A program made the position numbers and the translations under genes. A model generated the notes under the pieces. The model did no database searches. It saw nothing but the letters and a program-made list of their open reading frames with translations, and had not been told where the DNA came from. A stretch of 64,000 nt of DNA from Warburgia ugandensis (lineage: Eukaryota > Streptophyta > Magnoliopsida > Canellales > Canellaceae), in assembly GCA_035236585.1 (NCBI GenBank), contig CP141139.1, forward strand, positions 49,855,217 through 49,919,216, written 5' to 3'. Position 1 is the stretch's first letter; each line of letters begins with the position of its first letter. Positions 1-12,320 of the stretch are shown one piece after another.

Positions 1-1785
1 TCTTAGTTTAGCTGGTTTACCTTTGGTTTTAGTTATGTACTTTCAAGTAGTTTCAGTTTAGTTTAAAGTATATTACTTTTTCATTCACTTTTATGCCTTC
101 TAAATGTTTGAATTTGTGGATTATAGGCTAATATTAGCATTGCGCAATTCTCCATTGAGGGAATTAGTGTTGCACTAATGTATTTGAAAATTCATGTTAG
201 ATTTTCTTTAAGCTTCCTTAAACTTTTGTATGCAATTCTCAAGCTCGTTCAATGGCCTTCATGATAGACTCAATTGATTCATTATGAAGAGAATAGAGAC
301 CATAGAAATTCGATTATGAGTGTCAAAAACTTAGGTCGTGTGGCCTTTATTTCCACAAGTGGCAACCCTATGTTGAATGATATTTGCATTAATGTATTTT
401 CATTGTAATCAATAGTACATATACTAGTAAGTAATATATCCCTAATATATCATCATACTATAAACTTAACTTTTGCAAAGTTATACATAAAAGTTCTTAT
501 GAATCTAAAAAGCGCCTAAAAAGGCTCATAGAAAAATAGGTGACTCTTTTGGGGATTTCTGCTAAGAATTGTAAATAAATCTTTGAGGAAACTTGTCACT
601 TAAAATTTGTTTGCATTGAACTACATCGTGTTAGGACATTTTGTTGTATGCATATTTCTTGTTTGATAGTAGACTCGACAAAAATCTGCTTGCAAATTAT
701 GTATTTGTATCATAGTATTTTGTGTTGTGTTATTTTTACACACATGTTTCCAGTTATGAACTCCTTTTAAAATAGCTTACTTAAAATAATTTAGCATTGC
801 CCAATGCATTGTAGTGCTACACCATTCTTTTGATTTTCCATCTTTTGTTTTTGATGAATTACTTTTCATAAAATTTCTACATTTTAGAAATATTCTTTTT
901 CTTATTTGTGGATGTATTATGATTAGTGATGAATAGAATGGTTGAATGGAAAGGATGGATGAATGTGTGGATCCGAGGAGGGACATACATGGATTTTTGA
1001 ATCCTCATGCATAATTTGCATTTTGCATTGACAACTACCTATGACACAACCTCAGAGGGTTAGTACCTTGTGGTAGCAAATCCGTGGGAATCATGTAATC
1101 ATTTGGGAACAATCTCTACTTGATGACTAATATCCTTAAGATACGTCAAATAAAGTTACTCTTTCCATAGCTCCTAAGGGATATTCCTGACCAAACCCAA
1201 TGGAAAGTAAGCAGACCCTCCACATTCTAAGTGCCCTTTTTGTTGTCCTAAGCTGCCCTTGCAATTATATATAAACCTTACATGCAGTCCTTTAGGATAT
1301 CTATTTGCATTGTTTTCAATGTAGTAGTGTAACATAGGTAGGGAGAAGCAAATAGCCAATCTGTATGAACAACTTAACAACTGTAACATTCTTATATTGT
1401 GCAAAGCTAAGTTTATGTGACCAAAATCATAGAGAAGGTATTCTTGTGTTTCAGGTGTCATCATTGCTTCAATCATCTAAAAGAGATAATCCCCGTCTTC
1501 CACTCCTAGGAGACCTAGACTAGTCAGACCTAAACTCCTCAAAGTTTGCCCAACATGGATCCTACACCACCACTGAACAACTTATCTCATGCTTCAGCCA
1601 AACCCATCATCCATCCTGAATACATCACAATTCTACCAGAAAATGCCTACTAATCCATAGCCGACCCAAGCACTCCTCATCAACCTAACCCTTTTACCAA
1701 CACCATAATTCATGACCTTGACAAGAGGCTCAACTTTATCAATCATCATTACTAAAATTAGTGTTTTCTAACACAATCAAAGGAA
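1..1785. other. AT-rich stretch without recognisable gene
   Basis: No reading frame here resembles a protein family I know. The longest minus-strand frame (1174-1476, 100 codons) has no domain, no upstream promoter sign and no splice pattern. The stretch is probably decayed transposon or spacer DNA. The boundary with the hairpin array to the right is clear, but no terminal repeat of the neighbouring CACTA remnant could be fixed. A CATTACTAAAA near 1747 is only a weak candidate for a decayed CACTA end. Confidence 0.5.
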
Positions 1786-2215
1786 GACGGCTACTATGCA
1801 ACCATCTTATTAATTAAATATAAGATGATTAAAAAATCATCTTATATAATATAGTTTAATAAGTCATTTTCTCAAAAATTGTCTTAAAAAGTCATTCACG
1901 GGAGTTTAAAAAATTAAAGTTTTTATGAAAAGAACTTAGGAAGACGATTAGAAATAATTGTCTTAAAAAAACTTGTTTAACAAGATGGTTTGAAAAACCC
2001 ATCTTAAAAAAGCTTATTAAGAAGACAGTTAAAAAAAAATCATCTTAATAAAACATGATTAAGAATATGGTTAGGCAAAATAATCTTAAAAACCCTAATT
2101 ACGAAGACAATTGAAATAACATCTTAAAAAAGCTTGATTAAGAAGATTACTGAAAACTATCTTAAAAAGCCAAATTATAAAAATTGTTAGAAAGAAACCA
2201 TCTTTAAAATATTTA
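1786..2215. repeat. Array of about ten imperfect hairpins (AAGACGRTT / AAYCGTCTT), CACTA subterminal type
   Basis: About ten units of roughly 40 bp follow one another. Each pairs a word like AAGACGATT or AAGATGGTT with its inverted partner (AATTGTCTT, CCATCTT), with a short A-rich loop between them. Arrays like this lie just inside the ends of many plant CACTA elements and bind the element's own protein. The TNPD remnant starts about 290 bp downstream, which supports that reading. The core GACGGTT is shared with the hairpin arrays inside the hAT element at 13-25 kb. Confidence 0.6.
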
Positions 2216-2500
2216 TAGGGCATTTTTCTTGCTATCTTGATTTCATACAATCTCCTCAAACACATGAACATTTTTAGAAATCGAGAATCATCATTCAATT
2301 GGGTAAGCTCTTCCTTACTACATTCACAATAGTTGAATCACCATAGTTTAGGTAAGTCTTTCTTCCTTATCTCATGTTTTATTTTTCTAATTATGGGTAA
2401 AAAAATCTCTATGCATGATAAATATTTACTAAAATGCCAAACTGAGAGTTCATTCTTTTCATGTCGAAAAGTCATTGAGCTTCTATTTTTTGTGGTTAAA

Positions 2501-3190
2501 ATGGACAAATATGCTTAGATGAAGGTAGCAAGATTATCAAGAGAATACGATGAGGGAATGAAAAAGTTCACAAAGTTTACACTTAGGAAAGGGGGTGATT
2601 GTAATCTCATGTGTTGTCCATGCTTAAAATGTAAAAATATGATAAATGTAACTATAGACAAGTTAAAGAATTTTCTATTTCAATGGAGTCTATCAAATTT
2701 ACCATCCCAGGATCTTGCATGGAGAATAACTACCTTAAGAGCCCTCAACAAGGGGCTAGAAGATACGAAAATGAAGACATTATAGCAAGTGTTGCAAATA
2801 GTATAGCTCCATCAATGTTTTGAGATGCATATGTTTCAAAATGCAATGGAGAAAGCCAATAACCAGTTGTACCTTGGTTGTACAAATTATGCTAAGTTGT
2901 CTACAATAGTAGAACTATATGGCATGAGATTAAAATTTAATTTTTTGAATCAAGGTTTTACAAAAGTCTTAGAAGTGGGGGGTGAAATGCTACCAGAGGA
3001 AAACAAACTGGAGAGTTCTACGTAAGAGGCAAAGAAGACCATGGGTGGAGTAGGGTTGAAGTATGATAAGATATATGCTTATCCAAATAGCTTTATCTTG
3101 TTTAGGAAGGAGCATAAGGATAAAACTACTTGCCCAATTTGTGGACTATCAAGGTGAAAGTTAAACAAGAATTCAATGGAGTAGGTAAAA
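2501..3190 (+). pseudogene. CACTA (En/Spm) TNPD transposase, N-terminal remnants
   Basis: The start MDKYA, a stop at 2516-2518, then MKVARLSREYDEG...CCPCLKCKN...FLFQW reproduces the Transpos_assoc domain that opens plant TNPD transposases, including its CPC-x2-C metal-binding-like motif. After frame changes, 2825-3170 gives the next conserved block (YLGCTNYAKLST..., EAKKTMGGVGLKYDKI, then TCPICGLSRW). The order and spacing match the first third of TNPD; the tnp2 catalytic part is absent. At least two stops and several frame changes make it non-functional. It lies next to a hairpin array typical of CACTA ends, so both belong to one decayed element. Confidence 0.8.
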
Positions 3191-4229
3191 GGCATGCTTG
3201 CAACAGTAAAAATGAAACATGTGAATTACATACTATATTTTTAAAACAAAGACAAGGTATGTAAACACTTATTGGTGATGTCTAAGGCCCCACCAACTCC
3301 ACTGGTGTAAAATATCTATAATCCTCTCCTTTTGTGATGAACCTTTCATAGGGGATGCCTACTCCATCTAGTAGATATCTTTTAATCTTGGTGATCAATT
3401 ACCAGCTATTGAAAGGACTAACTAGAACCCATTGCATTCCTCTCTCTTATATTTGTTTAATTACACTTTCAAGGGGTTACATATTGGTCAATTCCTATAC
3501 CATATACATGACACTTTCTTTTCTATTTCTTCATCACCACTTATTCCAAAATAAGTATCTCCAAACCATGGAGTTTTACCCAAGGTCTATTTATCAAGGA
3601 TTCTTCTTCAACATGTCTTCAATTTTCAATTTTTCATCTTCTTTAAATTATTTTTCCCCCACTTCATCATAGCTGGAAAAGCTTGAACACTCTAGCAATA
3701 GGTAGGTGCCAGCTCTTAAAAGTATTCCTATGCTTAAAACTGTATGAAACATGGTACTAGTGTTAGCATTTTCAAATGATACCAAAGATAATTCAAAACT
3801 ATAACCTTTGGATGAGGTAGAGCTTCCTATCTTTCATGAAATTTTTCCAACAAGATCCAACATGGGAGCATAGGTAGTCTATCCCCAAAAATATGAAGTT
3901 TGTTGTGCTTCTATGAGAAAATACAATTCTTGCAAATAACTAAAGTAAGAAAATCCTAGCCAATTGGTTTTCTACTTCTTTACTTTCTTCATCTTCCAAT
4001 TCTTCTAAATTTTCAAGTAGTGTCAACTTCATTTGCTTCTTACCTTTCTTGTACCTCCCCTCCATTTCACACCATGAAAATTCATTCATTCTTTCTCATA
4101 TAGTCCCCTTCTATAACCATGTTTGATCAACACTAAGAAAATACTATATTTGAGTTTATGTCTTAAATCCACCACTATTCCCTTCTATCCATGTTCCTAA
4201 TGATTCTCTAGTTATGCTCTACTATAGAT
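3191..4229. other. Unassigned decayed sequence between CACTA and copia remnants
   Basis: The frame at 3355-3672 (105 codons) is the longest but matches no family I recognise. It may hold further decayed CACTA or copia coding sequence that is too mutated to read by eye. No terminal repeats or RNA genes were seen. Confidence 0.4.
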
Positions 4230-4900
4230 GATAAAGTTAAGTATGTGTCTCAAGTGTCATTAGAAAAATGTAGTAGGCTGTTTTATGTCTGCAATTGTAT
4301 GCAAAAGGCCTAACATTTGATACGATATTAGTGTAGTTAGCAAGTATATGGCTAATCTAGAGAAGGAGCACCAAAATACAATAAAAAGGATTATGAGGTA
4401 CATGACAAGAGCTAGGGACCATAGTTAAATATATAGATGCATATTATGTAGTAGACTTGGATGAGAGGAGATCCACCATAAGGTTTGTATTTATATTTGC
4501 TAGATAGCCTATGTGTTCGAGATCTATGTGCAGTCCATAATAGCAATATCCAAAATACAAACATAGTACAGGGCAGCTACAAAAGTAGGGAAAGAAGTTT
4601 GGTGGTTGAAGGGGTTGGTGACTCAACTTGCATTGAAACTGGAAGGTATCCAAGTGTATTATGACAATGAGAGTGCTATTTACTTGTCTAAGAATCAGGT
4701 GTATAATAGAAGAACTAAGCACTTAGAAGTGATCACAAGATACAAGAGTGGGTTTCTATAAATAAGGTACTTCTTAAGAAGACTCACACAAAAGAGAATG
4801 CAGGGAACATACTTACAAAGTATTCCTGCAAGTACATAACTTCACTCATTATTGAAGACAGGTGGAGAACATTAGCTTAGAGGTGCAATAAATGCTACCT
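4230..4900 (+). pseudogene. Ty1/copia polyprotein 3' end (end of RT and RNase H)
   Basis: The translation in shifting frames shows copia landmarks in order: a GKEHWxAxKRILRYM-like block near 4360-4400, then a GKEVWWLKGLV stretch, YYDNESAIYLSKN (the conserved copia D-x-x-SAI-L-x-x-N motif) and NRRTKHLEV near 4720, and finally KKTHTKENAGNILTK near 4790. These are the last parts of the copia RT/RNase H domain. Several stops and frameshifts interrupt it and no upstream gag or integrase was found, so this is a truncated, dead copy. A purine-rich GGTAGGGGG near 4915 could be the polypurine tract, but no 3' LTR could be recognised. Confidence 0.8.
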
Positions 4901-6229
4901 CTTGGATTTAGAGGTAGGGGGATTGCCTATTGTCAAGGTGGCTATGAATGAACCAAGTTGGATATAAGAAGAGCCCTCAAAACACATGAGCACAAATATG
5001 GCATGGGTTTATTTTTATTTTTTTTTGTTTGTCTTTTTCATATATACAAGTTTTTCTTTGATTCATCCTTAGTCAAAATATCAAAACTCATATCTATTAG
5101 AAATCTCTAATTCATTCTTTTTTAGCCTATTATAGTTGTAAAAGTGGATGGTGTAAAAAACAAATACAATCTCTTATGTGAATTTTAAGAGGCTAAAAAA
5201 AACAAAGATCTTAATATTAATAATAGAGATTTGATTTTTGATGCAAAGTACAACTATTGCTGATTCACTAAATGGATTGAACATCTTATATCCATTGAAA
5301 ACATACAAAAAAAAGTGGGCTGAAATCCCCTTTTTTCTTCAATACAAACCCATAATAATGTTTTGAGAGCAAGAGAGAGGATTATATGATGCTCCCCATA
5401 GCAAATAAGAGTATATGGTACAAATAGTTAGAAACACAAATGGGCCTCAAATTTTGATAGATCCAAATTGTTAACAATATTTGCCACATCTTTGATGGGC
5501 CATCTAAAAAAAATCTAATCCATTCGATCATCCTACAATGTTGTTTTGAGTTATAAAATGGATGATGTCCACTCTACAATTCATACAACAGAATGATCCA
5601 ATAGATGGGATCGTAGTTACAAAGTTCAGATTCTAGAAAAAATGGCAAGGAAAAAAGTTGCAAAAATCAAAATATATACAAAAGAGATTGAAAAAAAAAA
5701 AGTCGACAAAAAGGTTAATGTAAGATAATAATAGACATCTCAAAAAAGAAATAGCAAAAGGTCAAAAAAATATAGAAGCTTTAAAAACTTATACATAAGC
5801 TACTTAACAACTTGGCCAAAAGGGGATACTATTTTAAAAAAATTACTCGTAATATCCCAATTTCAAGACATAATTATAAAGTTTAGAGTAAAAAAAAATT
5901 GGCAAGGGAAAAGTGCAAATAAATTTTTTTTGGAAAGAGTTAAAAAAAAGTTCAAGAAAAAAGTTTAATAATTCTAAAATTATAAAAAGAAAAAGAAGCT
6001 GACAACTATAGTTGTATAGATTAGAAGGATAGCCAAAAAAAAAAAACAATATTGAAGAAAATTCAAAGTACAGAAAATCAAAAAATAAAATTTGTAAAAA
6101 ATACAAATCATCAAAGCATAAAGTTACAAAGAAAACGTAAAAATAGATAGTAAAAAACTATAAAGAAAAAAAAGAAAAAGTTGTAAATTTTTATTTTTTT
6201 TTTCAAAAATATGGGCTTCAAATGAAAAA
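4901..6229. other. Very A-rich region, no gene seen
   Basis: The sequence is dominated by runs of A and AAAAAG-type words on the plus strand, most strongly at 5640-6210. No domain, RNA gene or terminal repeat was recognised. Short frames here are low-complexity Phe/Leu-rich translations of the A-rich strand. Confidence 0.5.
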
Positions 6230-6744
6230 TTAGGGGGATTTATTTAACTGTGTTTCTTGGGCATTTCTATTGGCATATCTTCTATGATATCTTCTATGAT
6301 ATCTAAGATATGAGAGATATGTTCTATAATATCTTTTATGATATTTTTGGTGATATCTGGGATATATTATGAGAGATATTTTAATCTTTTTAATAAAAAA
6401 TAATGCATCAACCAATCAAAATGCAATGCCCCTCAAAGTGTAGGACCCTCAAGTTAGTGATAAACTCCTCAGGCTCACCTAAAGTTAGGGCAAATTAAGC
6501 ACATCAATCATGGATTCAACCAATTAGGATGTGTTTGACAGCAGTTGAGTGCCATTCTAAGTCTAAGTTCTTAGATAGTAACACATACCACAGTTTCGAA
6601 GTTCGGATGGCAAGAAGAAAGTGGTTTGCTTTAAAAAAGCTGTGAGTGTCAAATCTCATTAAGTCAATTTTCATACTAAGAAGTTCTAACAATTCATGTA
6701 GCATAAAAAAATATCAAATTCACAAAAATTGTGAATTATTGAAT

Positions 6745-7985
6745 GATTTGCTAAATATCATGGGAAAAAACTTCTCTTGAAACTTTTGCAAACATTTCAA
6801 AAAACATGAGGGAAATCATAGCAACTTTGTTCAGCAATCCAAAACCGAGTCTCTTGATAGCATCAAGTTTTCTTTGAGGTAATTCAGGTTCAAATTGAAT
6901 GCCCTTATTCTTAAGCACACCAAGAGGCACAGTGCACAGAACCATATCTACTTGAAACACTTGGTCCCCAGCCACTACTTCCACCCATTCATTTCCATAC
7001 CCAATTGTGTCAACAATCTTACCATAGAAGATAGGAACATATTCAAACATGGCATGGATCAATCTGCAGTTGCTTTTAGCAAGCATATAGTGATCTCCAC
7101 CCATTTTATATGGATCAACCTAATCCCAATAGGCAAGTGAAATGTTTGAAAGATGTCCAGCATTGGCATATTCCAAGTTTGCAAGATGCCACTCAAGAAG
7201 CTACTTTTCACCTCTCCATACATCCATCTGAAAGTCTCCATAGCAGATCTTAGAGAAATATCATAAGCAAAGGGACTTGTATAGAGGGCATTTATCCCTG
7301 ACCTTGTGATCTAGAAGGGATAGTTGCCTAGACAAAACACTAAGTGGGTTGGCATGAATACCAATAATGACACTACCACCAAGTTCTACAATAGCATATT
7401 TACCACTAAAACCTACTTTTTATGTATAGTCTCCCTCCAGGTCTCCTTCTACCTTCAAGAACAACTACCTTGAAACCAAAATTCAAGAGCTATGTTGCTC
7501 CTACTAACCCAGCAAGTCCAAATCCAACAATTATTACAGAACCCTCAGTAGCCTCACTTGTGATATGAGAACTGATAGAAGGCAAAATTCCAAAGTTGTT
7601 GTAACCTTTGAATGTAGCAAATCATAAGCCGCAGAAATCAAACTATCATACTCACTTACACTCTTATATGTTACTTTGAAAGCCATTTTCGAACATTATC
7701 CCTCTATATCGCCAATATATGATTCCTCACCACAATATTGTTGTTCTACTCTATTCCACCATATTCTCTCATTATGCCAACTATAATTTCCTCTTCAACA
7801 ATGCATCAATTGGAAACCCCCACAAAAGAGCAACCATAGTGTCAATTTCAGTTTCTTTTTGCAACTTCTTAGTTGTTTTACTCCGCTTGCTTGACACACT
7901 ATCCAAATGCTTCTCTATCAACTCATCCATCAGATTCTCATTGTAGTTTCACAGCCAAGTGTTCTTTCTCAACCAGCACTTTGAA
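6745..7985 (-). pseudogene. Captured LSD1-like (LDL1/FLD family) histone demethylase fragment
   Basis: On the minus strand, going 5' to 3', the broken translation gives a SWIRM-domain tail (EEEIIVGIMREYGGIE, then VVRNHILA, 7690-7860), an FAD-binding Rossmann motif near 7500 (VIIVGFGLAGLVGA, then FKVVVLEGRRRPGGR), and the amine-oxidase stretch DWHLANLEYANA, MGGDHYML, VLCTVPLGVLKN, PQRKLDAIKRLGFGLLNKVAM (6780-7220). This order is that of plant LSD1-like lysine demethylases, flavoenzymes that remove methyl groups from histone H3. Many stops and frameshifts break it and the C-terminal half is missing. It lies wholly inside the terminal inverted repeats at 6233 and 9229, so I infer capture by the element. 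Which paralogue it came from cannot be told by eye. Confidence 0.8.
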
Positions 7986-8129
7986 ATAATGGAATTTGGC
8001 ACTTTCTTCTTCCTGTCTAAAGTTTTTCCATTCAGCTCATTTCTAGACAAACTAATTTCTTTCAAGAAACTATACTTCCCCATTCTGCTAGCTAAAATCA
8101 GCTCTATTTAGCACACAAATAAGTCCATT

Positions 8130-8183
8130 CATCATCATCATCATCATCATCAAGACCTTATCCTAATTAGGGGTCGAACAATG
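8130..8183 (-). mobile_element. 5'-truncated SINE tail with target duplication
   Basis: Read on the minus strand this is a short SINE 3' end, CGACCCCTAATTAGGATAAG, then GTCTTGATGATG and further GAT repeats. It is flanked by AGTCCATT on both sides (8122-8129 and 8184-8191), the kind of duplication made by target-primed insertion. The same tail sequence occurs on the plus strand at 57,280. It resembles the 3' ends of TS-type plant SINEs. It lies inside the Pack-type element. Confidence 0.6.
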
Positions 8184-8191
8184 AGTCCATT

Positions 8192-8990
8192 GAGCACATA
8201 TCTATATGATTTATGTAGCCTTCACTTAGTAACTAGTAGAAATATGATATCAAATTGGTTTCCAACTCTACAGTGCCAAAACAAACATATACTAACAACT
8301 CATTTTCCATATACCACTATTTACATCAGAATTGCTTCCTCTCACAAGAGGTAGAAAAAAAAAAACCAAAGAATTCGCCAAAAAAAGAGAGTTTCATTTC
8401 TTCCATAAAATCATAATTACAACAACAATTCATCAAGCTTATAATCATACATCATTTATCCCAAAGATTCTCAAATCATCTAAGAAAAAATGGGGACTAC
8501 AAGTCATGATTGGCAGATAGCAATTGCAACCCATCAGATCTCTTCTTCCTAAGCATCATTAATCGCCAACAAAATCCAAAAAAGGAAACCAATTTCCATT
8601 TCAAAGGCTGAAATCTATGTAAATGAACAACCAAACCAAATTATCTACGTGGATTTGCAGGCAAGCTGCCAAGAAGTTACCTCCGGGCTTCCAAAAACTA
8701 GAAATTTGCTGATACATGAACCCTAACATCAATCCATAATGTCTAAATGCCATCTCCTCTGCTTCTACTCCTCAACTGCTCTTTGCTTCAGTCGATATCT
8801 CAAATATCAATCCATAAATGACTCTTATTTATTCTCTCTAAAAAAATATGGTTTCAAGTTGATTTTTCTCTCTATAAAAACAATCAAAATTTATACGGTA
8901 AAGAGGGGATGGCATATCTCTAATAGCACCAAACATATCATCTATGATAATATTAAACAAACTTGATATCTTAGATATGCCCAAAATAAA
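8192..8990. other. Right interior of the Pack-type element, no gene seen
   Basis: No reading frame of known type was recognised. The part after 8900 contains inverted GATATC / TATGCC words that belong to the subterminal repeats of the surrounding element. Short frames here read through low-complexity sequence. Confidence 0.4.
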
Positions 8991-9119
8991 AAAGGCAACC
9001 CTGGTGCACGAAGCTCCCACCTACGTGGGGTCTAGAAAAGGGGCCGACCACAAGGGCCTATAGTAGGCAGCCTTACCTTGATTTTACAAGAGGCTAATTT
9101 CACACCTTGAACCCGTGGA
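8991..9119 (-). mobile_element. Au SINE (minus orientation)
   Basis: The plus strand shows, inverted, the hallmark sequence of the Au SINE: GGTGCACGAAGCTCCC, GTGGGGTCTAGAAAAGGGGC, CCACAAGGGCCTAT, GCAGCCTTACCTTG, CAAGAGGCTAATTTCACACC and TTGAACCCGTGG. The last part is the B-box-like region of the tRNA-derived head. The Au family is widespread in flowering plants. This copy is truncated at its 5' end and sits in the subterminal repeats of the Pack-type element, so it inserted after that element formed. Confidence 0.8.
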
Positions 9120-9386
9120 ATAATTGATGTTTCGCATATGTTCAAAACATCGCAATTAAATAAGCTGCACATTTGAGATATGACATGATATCTCAGAAAT
9201 GCCCAAGAAACGCAGTTAAATAAACCCCTTTAGTAACAAATTAAAAAAGATGGGTATTTCCAAATGAGGAAGCAGCTCTCAATAAACAAAAGGAAGAAAA
9301 TTGATGGGTTTTATTACTAAGTACAGGAACTATATATGCTGCTTTTAGTACCTCATGTGATGGTTTTTAGACCAGCTTATACGGGT

Positions 9387-10239
<853 letters not shown>

Positions 10240-11701
10240 TTTTAATTATGTTGGGAGGCAGTAATCAGACTAACGATAATCTTTGTTTTCCTTGTAAATC
10301 GCTTAATCTCATGGATAATAAGATTTTAGGTGGTTTCTTTGCATGGAGCGATGGAAAAAGCTCCCTGATTAATATCATGTATATCAACTCGTTTCCTGAC
10401 CCTAGTTTAGTTTGGCTCCCGAGGTTTGCCTCCCATCACAACCTGCTATTTCTTTGTACTAAGAAGCTTGCCTTGATTGGACCAAGGAGATTTAAATATG
10501 AGTTACATATCCCTAACTTTTATTTGATGGCAACCAATCTTGGAGCACTCCCAATGGATTCGGATACAGTTCAGATACCATATTTCCAAATCCTATCCGC
10601 TTGAATTCTCAAAAAATATCATCAAACTTGAGCATGTTTAGCCTCAAAGAGCATGGCTATGTCGATGAATAAAATGATATCTCAAGCCTAGGAAATCAAT
10701 CTTGGAGCACTCCTAATGGATTGGGATATGGTTCCAAAACCATTATTCCATATCCTATTCCCTTGAATTTTCAGAACATATCATCAAACTTATATTGTTT
10801 GGCCTCAAATCTACCAGCATGGCTATGTCGATCAATAAAATGATATCTGAATGGTTCAAGCATGGTAGGGGCCTTAAACAAGGGGATTCTTTATTCCCTA
10901 TTTGTTGGTTTTTATTGATCAGATGTTTTTTGCCTCTCTCAATTCAAAAATTGAAGATAAATTGGTTCTTCCCTTCAAGATCTGTTGAAATTGCCTTTTG
11001 TTATCTCATGTTTGGTACATTGATTACCTGGTCAACCTTATTAGGGCAACTGTTCAAATTGTGAAAGACAGTACTAACTTGCTGAACAAATTTGGTAATC
11101 GGTCAAGTTTGTTTATCACTCACCATAAGTCCCAGGTTGCGTTTTTTAATAATGTCCATCATTGGTTTAAATGGCAATCTTCTTCAATTCGGGGCATGGT
11201 GGGGTCCAAATATCTTAGTATTCCTACTTTTTAGGGTAAACCAAAATAGGAACAATTTCAGTGGTTCACTGGTAAATTTGTTAAGAAGTTTAGTAGCTTG
11301 ATAGAAAGGAATGGTTTGCTCATGGAAAGTCTAAGCTCTTCATGTCTTTTGGACATTGCTTTTGGTTACTATCTTGATAAAGCCTTGTAAGCAAGAAACA
11401 AGAGTATATTTGATGATGCCTCTCTAAATATCAGCAGTATGACAAATCATTGGATCTCTATTTCTAGTGAGATTGCTAACCTACTCACGACTAACAACCT
11501 ACAAAATCAAAACATCCAAGTATTTTACAATCACAGAAACAAAGAAGGACCATCCTCGTGTGGGCTGCCCTCAGCTTTTCTTAGATAGAGCTTCTAAATC
11601 TAACCCAGGATATGGTTATACATGATCATTATGGTAAATGGGTTCCGCTGGGTTTATCAATTGAAAATCTAATAACCTAGTAAAATAAAATGGGCTCCTT
11701 A
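10240..11701 (+). pseudogene. L1-type LINE, ORF2 remnants (endonuclease end, RT, start of RNase H)
   Basis: The translation shows the end of the APE endonuclease (GFFAWSDGKSSL..., LVWLPRFASHHNLL, GPRRFKYEL, 10,320-10,510). The RT fingers/palm motif WFKHGRGLKQGDSLFP follows at 10,850-10,900, then a distal RT block with NKFGNRSSLFITHHKSQVAF and GMVGSKYLSIPTF near 11,080-11,235, an RNKSIFDD stretch near 11,400, and the start of an RNase H domain (RASKSNPGYG, then in another frame VIHDHYGKWV) at 11,590-11,650. The catalytic FADD region is lost and frames shift repeatedly. The RNase H stops at 11,701, exactly where the large LTR element begins; its missing end appears at 54.5 kb. Confidence 0.8.
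10535..10848 (+). repeat. Tandem duplication of about 150 bp inside the LINE
   Basis: The segment starting AATCTTGGAGCACTCC and ending AATAAAATGATATCT occurs twice (10,535-10,682 and 10,697-10,848), with roughly 85 % identity by eye. The second copy runs into the RT motif. It replaces or fills the space where the LINE central RT sequence should be. Confidence 0.8.
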
Positions 11702-12320
11702 TGTAATATCCCTAAAATTTTAATTCATATTATGTAAATAAAATAAATTGAAAAAGAGAAATGAAAAATTTAATTTATAAGATTTTAAATTTTAAAGGAT
11801 GACTAATAGTCTATACAAAATTAAGCATTAAAACATTAATATTAGTGACCTACTTGTGAAAACAAATTCAATGACACTAAGTATGTTGAGATTGGAGGTT
11901 GGACAAAAATCTTGTAATTATTTTAATTACCCATTTAATTTAAATTAATTAATAATAAAGTGATAAAGTTGATTACAAGTGAGACCAACGTGACAGGACA
12001 TGTAGTTATAAATACAAACTGATTCTTACAGCAATTAGATATAATAATTATATGCATTTATTACGAATAATAATTAAATATTTAAAAATAATAATAAATT
12101 AATTAAAGGGCATTTAATTCCCCCTCCATTCAGTTTTCTCCCCCTCTCTCTAAGATAGCCCACCGGTTGACCAGTGTACCCAATAAAGGCTGCATCGAAC
12201 CCCGAGTCGCCTTGCCAACCAAGGTTCTTTGCCCATGCCGCTGGCGGACCTTCCTCCTCTTTTCCCCCCTTCTTTTCCTTCCCTGACTCTCTTATCGATT
12301 GCCGCCCGATTTGGGTAGGC
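11702..12320 (+). repeat. LARD 5' LTR, first part
   Basis: This aligns with 52,159-52,770 of the 3' LTR: the opening TGTAA.ATCC, the A/T-rich part with TTAATTAATTA words, the CCCCCTCC...TTTTCTCCCCCTCTCTC tract, then CTGCATCGAACCCCGAGTCG. It stops at AGGC (12,317-12,320), where the chromovirus has inserted; the LTR resumes at 29,404. Confidence 0.75.

Larger units (their letters stand above)
6233..9229. mobile_element. Terminal-inverted-repeat element with captured gene fragment (Pack-type, PIF/Harbinger-like)
   Basis: The left end reads GGGGGATTTATTTAAC followed by TGTGTTTCTTGGGCATTTCT. The right end is its inverted copy (AGAAATGCCCAAGAAACGCA then GTTAAATAAACCCCT), about 33 matching positions. 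Both ends are flanked by TTA (6230-6232 and 9230-9232), the 3-bp target usual for PIF/Harbinger elements. Just inside each end are several GATATC-containing words. The 3 kb interior has no transposase but contains a broken LSD1-like gene on the minus strand. This is the structure of a Pack-type element. The superfamily assignment rests on target and TIR style, so it is less certain than the boundaries. Confidence 0.7.

Noticed and set aside
1174..1476. 100-codon minus-strand frame as a gene
   Set aside because: No recognisable domain, promoter or splice context; expected by chance in this sequence.
5843..6106. Phe/Leu-rich minus-strand frame resembling a membrane protein
   Set aside because: It is the translation of A-runs on the plus strand; low complexity, no start context.
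6745..7985. LSD1-like gene as a functional host gene
   Set aside because: Multiple stops and frameshifts, missing C-terminal half, and full enclosure within transposon ends.
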